NCBI GenBank assembly: GCA_963851105.1
Contig: CAWKNP010000010.1
Span: forward strand, 98,601 to 162,600
Length of the DNA stretch: 64,000 nucleotides
From: DATARN01 sp963851105
GTDB taxonomy: Bacteria > Actinomycetota > Acidimicrobiia > Acidimicrobiales > Palsa-688
Direction: 5' to 3'
A program made the position numbers and the translations under genes. Shown here in pieces: positions 42,552-50,874 of this stretch (positions are counted from its first letter, which is position 1; each line of letters begins with the position of its first letter). Below the pieces are notes generated by a model, which was not told the DNA's origin, made no database searches, and was given only the letters and a program-made list of their open reading frames with translations.

Positions 42552-42959
42552 GTGGCACCGCTGACGCATCGGTTTCCCGACGTGCCCCTCGTCCGTCGTA
42601 TCGGTGCGGCTCGCTTCGAGATGGAGCTGGGCTTGCTGCGCTACGCGGGCGGGGCGATGCTGGCGCTGGGAATCGCGCTTTCCCACCTGCCCGGCAATCC
42701 CGGCCTGCCGTGCCCGATGCGCAGCGTCACGGGCGTGCCGTGCCCGTTCTGCGGCCTGACCACCAGCGTCAAGGCGGTCCTGCACGCTGATGCCCGCAGC
42801 GCCTGGGCCGCCAACCCCTTCGGGATTGTCTTGGTCGCCTTCGCGGTGGCGCTGGTGGTGCGGCCCCGATGGCGGCGACTGAGCTTGCCCACCGTCGTCA
42901 TCGTCACGGGCGTGGCCCTGTCGTGGCTGTTCGAACTGGGCCGCTACCACTTCTTATGA
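42552..42959 (+). CDS. DUF2752 domain membrane protein
   Basis: About 135 residues using GTG 42552 (a TTG at 42492 is also in frame). The motif CPMRSVTGVPCPFCGLTTSVKAVLHAD and ANPFGIVLVAFAVAL defines DUF2752, a short two- or three-helix membrane protein with conserved cysteines. Function unknown. It is divergent from the hydrolase-kynU-thiolase unit. Confidence 0.85.
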   Translation: MAPLTHRFPDVPLVRRIGAARFEMELGLLRYAGGAMLALGIALSHLPGNPGLPCPMRSVTGVPCPFCGLTTSVKAVLHADARSAWAANPFGIVLVAFAVALVVRPRWRRLSLPTVVIVTGVALSWLFELGRYHFL

Positions 42960-42999
42960 ACAGTTCTTGCCCGGCGGCACGGCTGGCGGCCGGCGTCGT

Positions 43000-44574
43000 C
43001 TATGGGCGGGCGTCCCAGGTGCAGATGAGCCGGCGAGCGGCGCGGGCCTCGTCGACACGGGATACCGGGGTGGTCCGCGGCGCCTGGCGGGCCTCGTCGG
43101 CGTCCTCGGACGCGATGCGCAGGAGCGCTTCGGCCAGGGCGGCCAGGGTCTGGGGGCTTTCGGTCTCGGTGGGCTCGATCATGAGTGCCTCGGCGACGAT
43201 GAGGGGAAAGTAGACCGTCGGGGCGTGGAAGCCCTCCTCGAGGAGGCGCTTGGCCACGTCGAGGGCCCGCAGGCCCCGGACGGCCTTGAGACCGGTCGTC
43301 GACGCCACGAACTCATGCAGGTTGGGGCGGTCGAAGGGAATGCCGTAGGTGCCTTCCAACTGGCGGCGCAGCCAGCGGGCGTTGAGCACCGCCCCGTCGG
43401 CGACGCGGCGCAGCCCGTCGCCGCCGTTGAGCAGGATGTAGGTATAGGCCCGGGCCAGCGCCAGTGCGTTGCCGTGCCACGAGTGGACCCGGCCTATCGA
43501 GCGACGCGGGGTGGCCCACTGGTAGCTGCCGTCGGCGCCGACGGCGGGCAGGGGTCCGGGGAGGAATTCGCTCAGCCGGTGCGATACCGCCACGGGACCG
43601 GCGCCCGGGCCACCGCCGCCGTGAGGGACGGCAAAGGTCTTGTGGAGGTTGAGGTGGACGATGTCGAAGCCCATGTCCCCGGGGCGGGTGACACCGAGGA
43701 TGGCGTTGAGGTTGGCCCCGTCGTAGTACAGCAGGCCCCCGACGCCGTGGACCGCGGTTGCGATGGCGGCGATGTCCTCCTCGAACAGCCCGAGGGTGTT
43801 GGGGTTGGTCAGCATGATGCCCGCCACGTCGTCGTCGAGGCGGTCGGCGAGCGCCGCCATGTCGAGCAAGCCCCGATGGTCGGTGGGGATCGTCACCGTC
43901 TGGTAGCCGCCCAACGTGACCGACGCGGGATTGGTCCCGTGCGCCGAGTCGGGGATGAGCACCTTGCTCCGGGGCCGCCCCTGGGCCTCGTGCCACGCCC
44001 GCATGAGCAGTAGCCCGGTGAGCTCACCGGCGGCTCCCGCGGGGGGCTGGAGCGTCACCGCGCTCATCCCGGTGATCCGGCACAGGATGTCGCCGAGCCG
44101 CCACAGCAGTTCCAGCCATCCCTGGGTGAGGTGGGCGGGCGCCGCCGGGTGGATGTTCGCCAGCCCCGGGAGCTTGGCCGCCTCGTCGCATGCCTTGGGG
44201 TTGTACTTCATGGTGCACGACCCGAGGGGGTAGGCCCCGAGATCGACGGAGTACTGGCGGTGGCTGAGGCGCGTCATGTGGCCGACGAGGTCGCGCTCGG
44301 ACACGTCGGGTAGTGGGAGGGGTTCGGGCCGCAGGTAGGCCGGGGGCACCAGTTCGGAGGCCTCCCATTCCGGCACGTCGGTGCGGGGGAACGACCATGC
44401 GGCCCGGCCGGGGACGGAGAACTCGAAGATGGTGGGCTCGGCGTCGCGCCCCATGAGCGGCGCCGAACGCGCCCGGCCGCCGGGGGCGGCGGCGACGGCG
44501 GTCGCCGTCCGAACTACCGCCTCGCCGTCACCGCCATCACCGGTGGCCGCGGTATCGGCCACGAGGCCGGTCAC
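43000..44574 (-). CDS. gcvPB: Glycine dehydrogenase (decarboxylating) subunit 2
   Basis: A 524-residue protein from GTG 44574, overlapping gcvPA by GTGA. The PLP Lys lies in IVHLNLHKTFAVPHGGGGPGAGPV; LGSCTMKYNPKACDEA and SAHGTNPASVTLGGY are other P-protein hallmarks. With GcvPA it forms the split P-protein that decarboxylates glycine and passes the aminomethyl group to lipoylated GcvH. A hydrophilic N-terminal extension of about 45 residues (DTAATGDGGDGEAVVRT) precedes the conserved fold. Confidence 0.94.
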   Translation of the reverse strand: MTGLVADTAATGDGGDGEAVVRTATAVAAAPGGRARSAPLMGRDAEPTIFEFSVPGRAAWSFPRTDVPEWEASELVPPAYLRPEPLPLPDVSERDLVGHMTRLSHRQYSVDLGAYPLGSCTMKYNPKACDEAAKLPGLANIHPAAPAHLTQGWLELLWRLGDILCRITGMSAVTLQPPAGAAGELTGLLLMRAWHEAQGRPRSKVLIPDSAHGTNPASVTLGGYQTVTIPTDHRGLLDMAALADRLDDDVAGIMLTNPNTLGLFEEDIAAIATAVHGVGGLLYYDGANLNAILGVTRPGDMGFDIVHLNLHKTFAVPHGGGGPGAGPVAVSHRLSEFLPGPLPAVGADGSYQWATPRRSIGRVHSWHGNALALARAYTYILLNGGDGLRRVADGAVLNARWLRRQLEGTYGIPFDRPNLHEFVASTTGLKAVRGLRALDVAKRLLEEGFHAPTVYFPLIVAEALMIEPTETESPQTLAALAEALLRIASEDADEARQAPRTTPVSRVDEARAARRLICTWDARP

Positions 44575-45926
44575 GCCAGCACCTTTTCGAGGGCGGCGGC
44601 GTAGCTGTCGATCTGGGCCCGGGTGCGTCGCTCGGTGACCGCCACCAGCAGGGCGTCGCCGCCGGCTATCTCGTCGGTGACGACGCCGTCTGCGAGGCCG
44701 ACGGGCACCCCGGCCAGGAAACCCTCTTCGGCCATACGTGCGACGACGACCACCGGGTCCGCAGGCAGGCGCACCGCAAACTCGCGGAGCACGGGGGCAT
44801 CTGCCAGCGGCTCGACCCCCGGGATGGCGAGCAGCGCCTCGCGGGTGTAGCGGGTCGCCCGGGCACAGCGCAGGGCCAGTTGGCGCAGGCCGCCGGTACC
44901 CAGCCATGCCAGCTGCACCATGCAGCAGATAGCGATGAGCGTCTGGTTGGTGCACACGTTGGACGAAGCCTTCTCCCGGCGGATGTCCTGTTCCCGGGCC
45001 CGAAGGGTGGTGACGTAGGCGCGGCGACCCTCGCTGTCGACGGTCTCGCCCACCAGGCGGCCGGGGAGGCGCCGGACGTGCTCCTGGCGGCAGGCGAACA
45101 ACCCGAGGAAGGGACCGCCGAACGACATCGGCGTTCCGAACGGCTGGCCTTCCCCCACGACCACGTCGGCACCTTGCTCCCCGGGGCTGCGCAACAGGCC
45201 GGCGGAGACCGGGTCGGCGACCACGACGAGGCGGGCGTCGTGGCCGTCGGCCACCGCCCGCGCCGCCGCGACGTCCTCCAGGCACCCGAGGTAGTTGGGC
45301 GACGCCACGACGAGGGCACCCGGCACCCCCTTTTCCCCAGCTCCAACCTGGGACCAATCGGTGACACCGCCGCGGAGGCCGACGTCGACCAGGTGGTGGC
45401 CGGAGCCGGCGGCATAGGTCCCGAGGACGGCCCGCCAGTGCGGGTGGAGGCCCCCGCTCACCCACACCGTCTGGCGACCGGTGGAGGCGACCGCCAGGTT
45501 GACCGCCTCGACCGTCGCCGCCGCGCCGTCGTACAGCGAGGCGTTGGCGATCGGCAGCCCGCTCAGCCGGGACACCACGGTCTGGTACTCGAACAGAGCC
45601 TGGAGCACCCCTTGCGCCACCTCAGGCTGGTAGGGCGTGTAGGCCGTCACGAACTCGGAGCGGAACGGCAGGTTCCTGGTGACCGACGGGATCTCGTGGT
45701 CGTAGGCCCCGGCGCCGGCGAAGCACAGCAGCGCCTCGTTGCGGCCGGCCAGCGCTTCGAGCGCGCTGAGGGTGTCGGCCTCGGCCAGCCCGTCGGCGAT
45801 GTCGAGGCCGCCCGCCAGGCGCAGGGCGGCGGGGATGCTCTCGAAGAGCTCGTCGAGCGAGGTCAGGCCGAGCGACGCCAGCATGGCCGACAACTCCTCG
45901 TCGGTGTGGGGGACGTAGTGGCCCAT
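44571..45926 (-). CDS. gcvPA: Glycine dehydrogenase (decarboxylating) subunit 1
   Basis: A 451-residue protein beginning YVPHTDEELSAMLASLGLTSLDELFESIP, the classic GcvPA N-terminus. EFVTAYTPYQPEVAQGVLQALFEYQT and NASLYDGAAATVEAVNLA are conserved. The ATG overlaps the gcvT stop (TGATG). The split P-protein is the arrangement seen in many Gram-positives and archaea, unlike the single-chain GcvP of mycobacteria. Confidence 0.94.
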   Translation of the reverse strand: MGHYVPHTDEELSAMLASLGLTSLDELFESIPAALRLAGGLDIADGLAEADTLSALEALAGRNEALLCFAGAGAYDHEIPSVTRNLPFRSEFVTAYTPYQPEVAQGVLQALFEYQTVVSRLSGLPIANASLYDGAAATVEAVNLAVASTGRQTVWVSGGLHPHWRAVLGTYAAGSGHHLVDVGLRGGVTDWSQVGAGEKGVPGALVVASPNYLGCLEDVAAARAVADGHDARLVVVADPVSAGLLRSPGEQGADVVVGEGQPFGTPMSFGGPFLGLFACRQEHVRRLPGRLVGETVDSEGRRAYVTTLRAREQDIRREKASSNVCTNQTLIAICCMVQLAWLGTGGLRQLALRCARATRYTREALLAIPGVEPLADAPVLREFAVRLPADPVVVVARMAEEGFLAGVPVGLADGVVTDEIAGGDALLVAVTERRTRAQIDSYAAALEKVLA

Positions 45927-47053
45927 CAGGCGCTCTTCTTCACGAACGGAGTACCCACCGAGCTGGCGGGCACCCGGCGGTCGCGGATCTCGATCTCGAT
46001 GGCCGCGCCGGGCGCAAGGTTCGGGGGGAGGAAGGCGAGGGCGATGCCGTGGCCGAGGACGGGCGAGAAGTTGCCGCTGGTGATCTCGCCAGCCGCGTGG
46101 CCGTCGACGAATACCGGGTAGTGCTGGCGCGGGGGTTGGCGCCCGGCGGTGGCGAGTCCCGCCAGGCGGCGCGCCACGCCCCGCTCCCGCTCCGCGACCA
46201 GCGCATCCTTGCCCCGGAAGCCACACGGCTTGTCCCACCCGACGACCCAGCCGAGGCCCGCCTGTAGGGGGGTGATGCCCGGTCCGAGCTCGTGGCCGTG
46301 CAGTGGCAGGGCGGCCTCGAGGCGGAGGGTGTCGCGGGCACCGAGGCCGGCCGGCGGGATTCCGGCCGCCATGAGTGCATCCCAGAAGTTGGCGGCGGTA
46401 TCGGCAGGTATGGCCACTTCGACGCCGTCTTCGCCGGTGTACCCGGTGCCCGCGGCCAGGCATTGCGTCCCCCGCCAGTCGAAAGCCATGACTCGGAACC
46501 GCCGCACGCCGGCGGCGTCGGGCGCCACTGTGGCCAGCTGCTCGCGGGCCGCGGGGCCCTGGATGGCGATGATCGCCCGGGTGGCTGTCACGTCCTCGCC
46601 GGCGAGGGCGGCCACGACCCGGTCGGTGTTCGAGGCGTTGGGCATGACGTCGAAGCGGTCGTCGGCGACCCACCACACGATGATGTCGTCGACGACCGAG
46701 GCGTCATCGGCGTCCAGGAGATGGGTGTACTGGGCCCGGCCGGGACCGATCTTGGCGAGGTCGTTGGACAAGGTGGCCTGCAAGCGGTCGAAGGCGCCGG
46801 CACCGGTCACCCGTACCGTGCCCAGGTGGCTGACGTCGAACGCCACCGCCTCCCGGCGACACGCCAGGTGCTCGGCGATCGTGCCCGCCGGGTAGGCGAG
46901 CGGCATCACCCAGCCTCCGAATGGCACCATCTTGGCGCCCAGGCTGCGGTGGGCGGAGTCGAGGGGCGAGCGGTGGACCTCGGTGGCCTCGTTCTCGGTG
47001 GCCTCGTTCTCGGTGGCCGTATCAGTGCCGCTGCCGATGCCGCCGCCGCTCAT
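45926..47053 (-). CDS. gcvT: Glycine cleavage system T protein (aminomethyltransferase)
   Basis: A 375-residue protein: LDSAHRSLGAKMVPFGGWVMPLAY, CRREAVAFDVSHLGTVRVTG (catalytic region), GYTGEDGVEVAI, and GLGARDTLRLEAALPLHGHEL match GcvT. It transfers the aminomethyl carbon from GcvH to tetrahydrofolate. Odd feature: a short hydrophilic N-terminal leader contains a tandem repeat (ATENEATENEATE) before the conserved start. First gene of gcvT-gcvPA-gcvPB; no glycine riboswitch is seen in the 20-nt gap upstream. Confidence 0.94.
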   Translation of the reverse strand: MSGGGIGSGTDTATENEATENEATEVHRSPLDSAHRSLGAKMVPFGGWVMPLAYPAGTIAEHLACRREAVAFDVSHLGTVRVTGAGAFDRLQATLSNDLAKIGPGRAQYTHLLDADDASVVDDIIVWWVADDRFDVMPNASNTDRVVAALAGEDVTATRAIIAIQGPAAREQLATVAPDAAGVRRFRVMAFDWRGTQCLAAGTGYTGEDGVEVAIPADTAANFWDALMAAGIPPAGLGARDTLRLEAALPLHGHELGPGITPLQAGLGWVVGWDKPCGFRGKDALVAERERGVARRLAGLATAGRQPPRQHYPVFVDGHAAGEITSGNFSPVLGHGIALAFLPPNLAPGAAIEIEIRDRRVPASSVGTPFVKKSA

Positions 47054-47073
47054 GGCGGCACTTTACCGGCGGG

Positions 47074-47427
47074 CTACGCCAACGCCGCCGTCTCGGCCGG
47101 CAAGCCGAATTTCATCAGAAGACTCAGGTAGTCCCGTTGATACAGGACCTTGACGGTGACCTCGGGATGGAGTTCCCGCAGGCGGCGCACCTTGGCGTTC
47201 TTCTTGGTGACGAGCCGCTGGTTGAGGGTGGTCAACTCGATGTACAGGTCGTAGTCGGGTAGGAAGAAGTCAGGCCGGAAGGCTTGGTTGGGTCGGCCGT
47301 CTTCGTCCCAGGCCAGGACGAACTCGGTGGGCTCGTACTCCCAGGTGATGCCGTAAAAGTCGAGGACGCCGGCGAAGCGCCGTTCGGACTCGTGGGCGAA
47401 ACGGGGGCACTGAACCGCCTCGCCCAC
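47074..47427 (-). CDS. Small PD-(D/E)XK nuclease-fold-like protein
   Basis: A 117-residue conserved protein. FAHESERRFAGVLDFYGITWEYEPTEF, then FRPDFFLPDYDLYIELTTLNQRLVTKKNAKVRRL, fit the PD-(D/E)XK pattern: upstream Glu, PDF Asp, IELT Glu, then Lys. No larger domain is present. Similar short proteins occur between gcv and regulator genes in other actinobacteria, as far as I recall. Catalytic activity is plausible but unproven. Confidence 0.68.
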   Translation of the reverse strand: MGEAVQCPRFAHESERRFAGVLDFYGITWEYEPTEFVLAWDEDGRPNQAFRPDFFLPDYDLYIELTTLNQRLVTKKNAKVRRLRELHPEVTVKVLYQRDYLSLLMKFGLPAETAALA

Positions 47428-47431
47428 CGCG

Positions 47432-47851
47432 CTAGGCCTCCTGGGCGAGGATGGCGGCGTCGATCTCCGAGACGACCGTCGCCATCGGCACCGTGATGTT
47501 GAACATCACCTGACCGCCCCGGAGGAGGTCGATGATCTCCTCGCCCGAGCGCAGCAGGGCCCGATTGTCCTCGATGACGAGATTGGCCGAGGCGATGTCC
47601 TCACCGCTCGATCGCAGGCACTCGATGGCGTTGCGAGCATGGCGGAGGTCGATGCCGCCGTCGAGCAGCCGCTTGATGACCTTGAGCTGGAGGAGGTCGA
47701 GGTAGGAATAGCGCCGCTGGGTCCCGCTCCCCCGCGCCTCGGTGATCGAGGGGCGCAACAGATCGGTCCGGGCCCAGTAGTCCAGCTGTCGGTAGGTGAT
47801 CCCGACGATTTTGCAGACCTGCGGGCCCCGGAAACCACCACCGGAATCCAT
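47432..47851 (-). CDS. MerR family transcriptional regulator
   Basis: A 139-residue protein from ATG 47851, preceded by GGGAGGGG about 6 nt upstream. QVCKIVGITYRQLDYWARTDLL is the MerR helix-turn-helix and GTQRRYSYLDLLQLKVIKRLLD the wing. The C-terminus (GGQVMFNITVPMATVVSEID) is like the mycobacterial Rv1830-type regulator rather than a metal sensor. It has its own promoter and a symmetric site upstream. Confidence 0.88.
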   Translation of the reverse strand: MDSGGGFRGPQVCKIVGITYRQLDYWARTDLLRPSITEARGSGTQRRYSYLDLLQLKVIKRLLDGGIDLRHARNAIECLRSSGEDIASANLVIEDNRALLRSGEEIIDLLRGGQVMFNITVPMATVVSEIDAAILAQEA

Positions 47852-47896
47852 AGTCTTCCCCTCCCTGTCACTGCTGCTCACAAAGCTGCTCACAGA

Positions 47897-47910
47897 GGCG
47901 TAGTTACGCC
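47897..47910. promoter_or_regulatory. 14-bp palindrome upstream of merR-type gene
   Basis: GGCGTAGTTACGCC is GGCGTA-GT-TACGCC, a perfect 6-bp inverted repeat with 2-nt centre, within the presumed transcript start region of the MerR-type gene. Another GGCGTA half-site (read on the minus strand) lies just upstream next to the -10 box. It is a good candidate operator for autoregulation; this is inference from symmetry and position. Confidence 0.5.
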
Positions 47911-47919
47911 AGTGTCACA

Positions 47920-47948
47920 ACAGTACGCCACCGCCGCCCCAGCGTCAA
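47920..47948 (-). promoter_or_regulatory. Sigma-A-type promoter for merR-type gene
   Basis: On the minus strand TTGACG (47948-47943) is followed after exactly 17 nt by TACTGT (47925-47920), a good housekeeping -35/-10 pair. It points at the MerR-type gene starting at 47851, giving a leader of roughly 60 nt that contains the GGCGTA palindrome. Confidence 0.65.
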
Positions 47949-47986
47949 TCGGATCGATTGGTACCGCCACCAACCCCCTGCAAGGA

Positions 47987-48487
47987 CTACGAGCTGAAGT
48001 CCTCGGGCTTGACTCCTTCGATGAACTCGCGAAACTTGCGCTCGAGCTCGTCCTGGTCGGGGCCCTCGTCGGGCTCCTCCTCGCTCTGGAGAACGACGCC
48101 CTCGGCGTCGAGCAGTGCCTCTTCGGCGTAGATGGTCGTGCCCAGCCGGGTCGCCAGGGCGATGGCATCGGACGGCCGGGCGGAAACGGTGTGGCGGTGA
48201 CCGCCGAGGGTCAGGCGCAACTCGGCGTAGAACGTGTTCTCGCGCAACTCGGTGATGACCACGCAGTCGACGACCGCCCCCACTTCACCGAGGATGTCGC
48301 GCATGAGGTCATGGGTCATCGGGCGGGCCGTGGGCACCCCCTGCAGTGCGTAGGCGATGGCCGTGGCCTCCGCGGCACCGATATAGATGGGCAGTGTCCG
48401 GCGCGCCCCTTCGGCCTCCTGGAGCAGGAGGATCGGGGTGTTCGTCGGAAGCTCCACCCTCACTGCGGCCAAATGCATCTCGACCAT
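47987..48487 (-). CDS. Bifunctional nuclease (DUF151) family protein
   Basis: A 166-residue protein: PILLLQEAEGARRTLPIYIGAAEATAIA, then PMTHDLMRDILGEVGAVVDCVVITELRENTFYAELRL and VSARPSDAIALATRLGTTIYAEE. This is the DUF151/BFN fold found beside ftsR in actinobacteria (Rv1829). The acidic C-terminus (EEEPDEGPDQDELERKF) is typical. Nuclease activity was reported for plant relatives; bacterial roles are unclear. Confidence 0.9.
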   Translation of the reverse strand: MVEMHLAAVRVELPTNTPILLLQEAEGARRTLPIYIGAAEATAIAYALQGVPTARPMTHDLMRDILGEVGAVVDCVVITELRENTFYAELRLTLGGHRHTVSARPSDAIALATRLGTTIYAEEALLDAEGVVLQSEEEPDEGPDQDELERKFREFIEGVKPEDFSS

Positions 48488-48527
48488 GGAAGAAACCTAC
48501 CTCCTATGGAGGGGATCGATGTGGCGA

Positions 48528-49046
48528 TCAACCTCCGGCCCGCAACGCGTTGAGATCGGCCGCCATGATCCCCTCGAGATTGCGGTAGCGCTCGCCAAAG
48601 TCCATGCCGTAGCCCACCACGAACTCGTCGCCGATCTCGAAGCCCACGAATCGCAGGGGCACCGGGACGAGGCGGCGGACCGACTTGTCGAGCAGGGTGC
48701 ACACCGCGACCGAGCGAGGGCCCCGGCGCCGCAGCTCGCCACCGATGTAGGTGGCGGTGAGCCCGGTGTCCACGATGTCCTCGACGAGCACGACATCGCG
48801 GTCCCAGATGTCGATGTCCAGGTCCTTGACCAGCCGTACCCGACCCGTGCCTTCGGCGTAGGCCGAGATGGCCAGGAAGTCGATCGCCACCGCGGTGGTG
48901 GTCGCCCGGGCCAGGTCGGAGAGGAAGATGACGCTGCCCTTCAGCACCCCGACGAGGAGCACTCCTGCGGGGTAGGCCGCGGTCACCTCGGCCCCCAACC
49001 GGGTCACCGCCGTGCGCAGCGAGTCGGGCCCGATCAGCTGGCGCAT
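48528..49046 (-). CDS. hpt: Hypoxanthine phosphoribosyltransferase
   Basis: A 172-residue protein from ATG 49046, the length normal for the family; an in-frame TTG at 49133 would add 29 Gly/Ala-rich residues and overlap ftsR. The loop GVLLVGVLKGSVIFLSDLAR, the PRPP motif VVLVEDIVDTGLTATYI and FVVGYGMDFGERYRNL identify Hpt. It salvages hypoxanthine and guanine with PRPP. Its insertion between ftsR and DUF151 is unusual relative to the mycobacterial order. Confidence 0.92.
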   Translation of the reverse strand: MRQLIGPDSLRTAVTRLGAEVTAAYPAGVLLVGVLKGSVIFLSDLARATTTAVAIDFLAISAYAEGTGRVRLVKDLDIDIWDRDVVLVEDIVDTGLTATYIGGELRRRGPRSVAVCTLLDKSVRRLVPVPLRFVGFEIGDEFVVGYGMDFGERYRNLEGIMAADLNALRAGG

Positions 49047-49129
49047 GGCCACCGGGCCGTGGCGCCCACCAGCGGTGTCCGTGCCGTCGCCGCCCGCGCC
49101 CCTCCCCCGGCCGGCGTCGCCCGCGGCGG

Positions 49130-49912
49130 TCAAAAGGCTTTGCCGAGGGCCTGGCGAAGCAGCGCCCGGCGCAGTTCGGCGCTGAGACGCCCGAGGTCTT
49201 CGAGCGCCGTCGCCGCCTGCTGCCGGGCCTGGGGATTGCGTTGCTTGACGAGCGGCATGACGATCTGCTCGAACAGCGCCGACTCCCGCTCGGCCGCGTT
49301 TTTGTACATCCGGAGATGGCGAGCCTCGACACCATGGCGGGCGAAGCCCGCTGCCAGTGCCGCGATGTCGGCTGCCTCCTCGTCGTAGTAGTCGGTGCCG
49401 CCCACGTCGCGGCTGCTGATGAGGCCGAAGCCCGACAGCTCGAGGATCGCCTGCTCGCTCAGGCCCGTCGCCTCGGCCAGCTCGTCGAGCGTGTAGTTGC
49501 CACCGGAGGGGCTGGGCGCGAGGCCGGGCCGTCCCGGGATGGAGGTCTGGGGAGCCTGCGGGTCGGGAACCACGCCGGGGGCAGACCCGGCAAACACCGG
49601 CGTCGAGGCGGCGGCCACCTCGGCGGCCAGCTCGATGGCGGCAGTGGGATCGGGTTGGTCGATCAGCCGGCCCTTGATGACCTTGAGGGGCAGGAAGTTC
49701 TCCCGCTGCTGGCGCAGGATCCAGCGCAGCCGCTCGACGTCCTCGTCGTAGAACTTGCGGTAGCCCGACGGGGTCCGTTCGGGGTCGAGAAGCCCTTGGC
49801 TCTCCAGAAACCTGATCTTGGAGATGGTGACGTCGGGGAATTCCTCCCGGAGCAACGAGAGGACCTCGCCGATCGACAGATGGGCCCGCTCGGCCACCTC
49901 CCTAGGCCTCAC
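49130..49912 (-). CDS. ftsR: FtsR-like MerR family regulator
   Basis: Up to 260 residues. The N-terminus HLSIGEVLSLLREEFPDVTISKIRFLESQGLLDPERTPSGYRKFYDEDVERLRWIL is nearly the consensus of actinobacterial FtsR (Rv1828), a MerR-like regulator linked to ftsZ in corynebacteria. QRENFLPLKVIKGRLID follows, then a Gly/Pro/Ala-rich linker and a C-terminal helical domain (DELAEATGLSEQAILELSGFGLI). The GTG at 49912 overlaps the FHA gene end; a slightly later start is possible. Confidence 0.88.
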   Translation of the reverse strand: MRPREVAERAHLSIGEVLSLLREEFPDVTISKIRFLESQGLLDPERTPSGYRKFYDEDVERLRWILRQQRENFLPLKVIKGRLIDQPDPTAAIELAAEVAAASTPVFAGSAPGVVPDPQAPQTSIPGRPGLAPSPSGGNYTLDELAEATGLSEQAILELSGFGLISSRDVGGTDYYDEEAADIAALAAGFARHGVEARHLRMYKNAAERESALFEQIVMPLVKQRNPQARQQAATALEDLGRLSAELRRALLRQALGKAF

Positions 49913-50399
49913 TGACGCCGGCCAGGAACACCAGCCGGAACTTCCCGATTTGGACCTCGTCGCCGTTGCGCAGGGTTCCTTCGTCGATGCGCTCGCGGTT
50001 CACGTAGGTCCCGTTCAGCGAGCCCACGTCGCGCACCAGGTAGCCGCTGGTCTGGCGCACGAACTCGGCGTGGCGCCGCGACACTGTGATGTCGTCGAGG
50101 AAGATGTCGCTCTCCGGGTGGCGGCCCGCTTCGGTGACGTCGTGCTCGAGGACGAACCGGGAGCCGGCGTTGGGCCCCCGCTTGACGACCAGCACGCCGA
50201 AGCCCTCGGGGAGCTCGTCGATGGTGACCGAAACCTCATCGTCGGCCACCTCGCCCGCTCCTTCCAGCGGCATGAAGGTGATGGTCGTCGATGTCGACTC
50301 GTCGTCGCTGCCGTGCTCGAGGACGGCACCGCACGACGAACAGAAGTTGGAGCCGGTGGGATTCTGATGCCCGCACTGGTTGCAAAACACGCCTGTCAC
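49902..50399 (-). CDS. GarA/OdhI-like FHA domain protein with N-terminal zinc ribbon
   Basis: A 165-residue protein. The N-terminus is a zinc ribbon (FCNQCGHQNPTGSNFCSSCG: C-x2-C...C-x2-C). The C-terminal FHA domain has GRHPESDIFLDDITVSRRHAEF and VGSLNGTYVNRERI. Position between gcvH and ftsR matches garA of mycobacteria, whose product inhibits 2-oxoglutarate dehydrogenase. Mycobacterial GarA has an ETTS phosphosite and no zinc ribbon; here STSTTITF occupies the linker, so a phosphorylation switch is possible but unproven. Confidence 0.87.
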   Translation of the reverse strand: MTGVFCNQCGHQNPTGSNFCSSCGAVLEHGSDDESTSTTITFMPLEGAGEVADDEVSVTIDELPEGFGVLVVKRGPNAGSRFVLEHDVTEAGRHPESDIFLDDITVSRRHAEFVRQTSGYLVRDVGSLNGTYVNRERIDEGTLRNGDEVQIGKFRLVFLAGVSEA

Positions 50400-50426
50400 C
50401 GGCGTTTGGTCCCCCTCGGCATCGCG

Positions 50427-50807
50427 CTACGCCGAAATCAGTTGGCGATATGACTCGGCATTCATCAGGCTGTCGTACTCGGTGGTGTCGCCCATCTCGA
50501 TGATGCAGATCCAGCCGGCGCCGTAGGGGTCCTCATTGATCCGCTGCGGGGCGTCGACGAGGTCGTTGTTGACCTCGGTGACGGTACCGTTCACGGGCGC
50601 GTAGATGTCCGACACCGACTTCGTCGACTCCACCTCGCTGAACGAGGCGCTCGCCGTGACCGCCGCCCCCTGCTCCGGAAGCTGGACGAAAACGATGTCG
50701 CCGAGCGCGTCCTGGGCGTAGTCCGTGATTCCCACCCGGGCGTGATCGCCTTCCACTTGGACCCACTCGTGGTCCGAGGTGTAGCGGCGATCTTCGGGGA
50801 CATTCAC
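50427..50807 (-). CDS. gcvH: Glycine cleavage system H protein
   Basis: A 126-residue lipoyl carrier: YTSDHEWVQVEGDHARVGITDYAQDALGD, then the lipoylation site SEVESTKSVSDIYAP (Lys), and NEDPYGAGWICII. It shuttles the aminomethyl group between GcvP, GcvT and the L protein. It lies upstream of the FHA and ftsR genes, about 3.4 kb from gcvT. This gcvH-garA-ftsR linkage is conserved in actinobacteria. Confidence 0.95.
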   Translation of the reverse strand: MNVPEDRRYTSDHEWVQVEGDHARVGITDYAQDALGDIVFVQLPEQGAAVTASASFSEVESTKSVSDIYAPVNGTVTEVNNDLVDAPQRINEDPYGAGWICIIEMGDTTEYDSLMNAESYRQLISA

Positions 50808-50874
50808 CGCACGGACCCTACTGGACGCGCCGCCGCCGAGGACGAACGATCCCCCCCTACGGGCGTCGCCCCAG

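Noticed and set aside
47054..47073. Glycine riboswitch in front of gcvT
   Set aside because: Only about 20 nt separate gcvT from the upstream gene, too short for the tandem aptamer.
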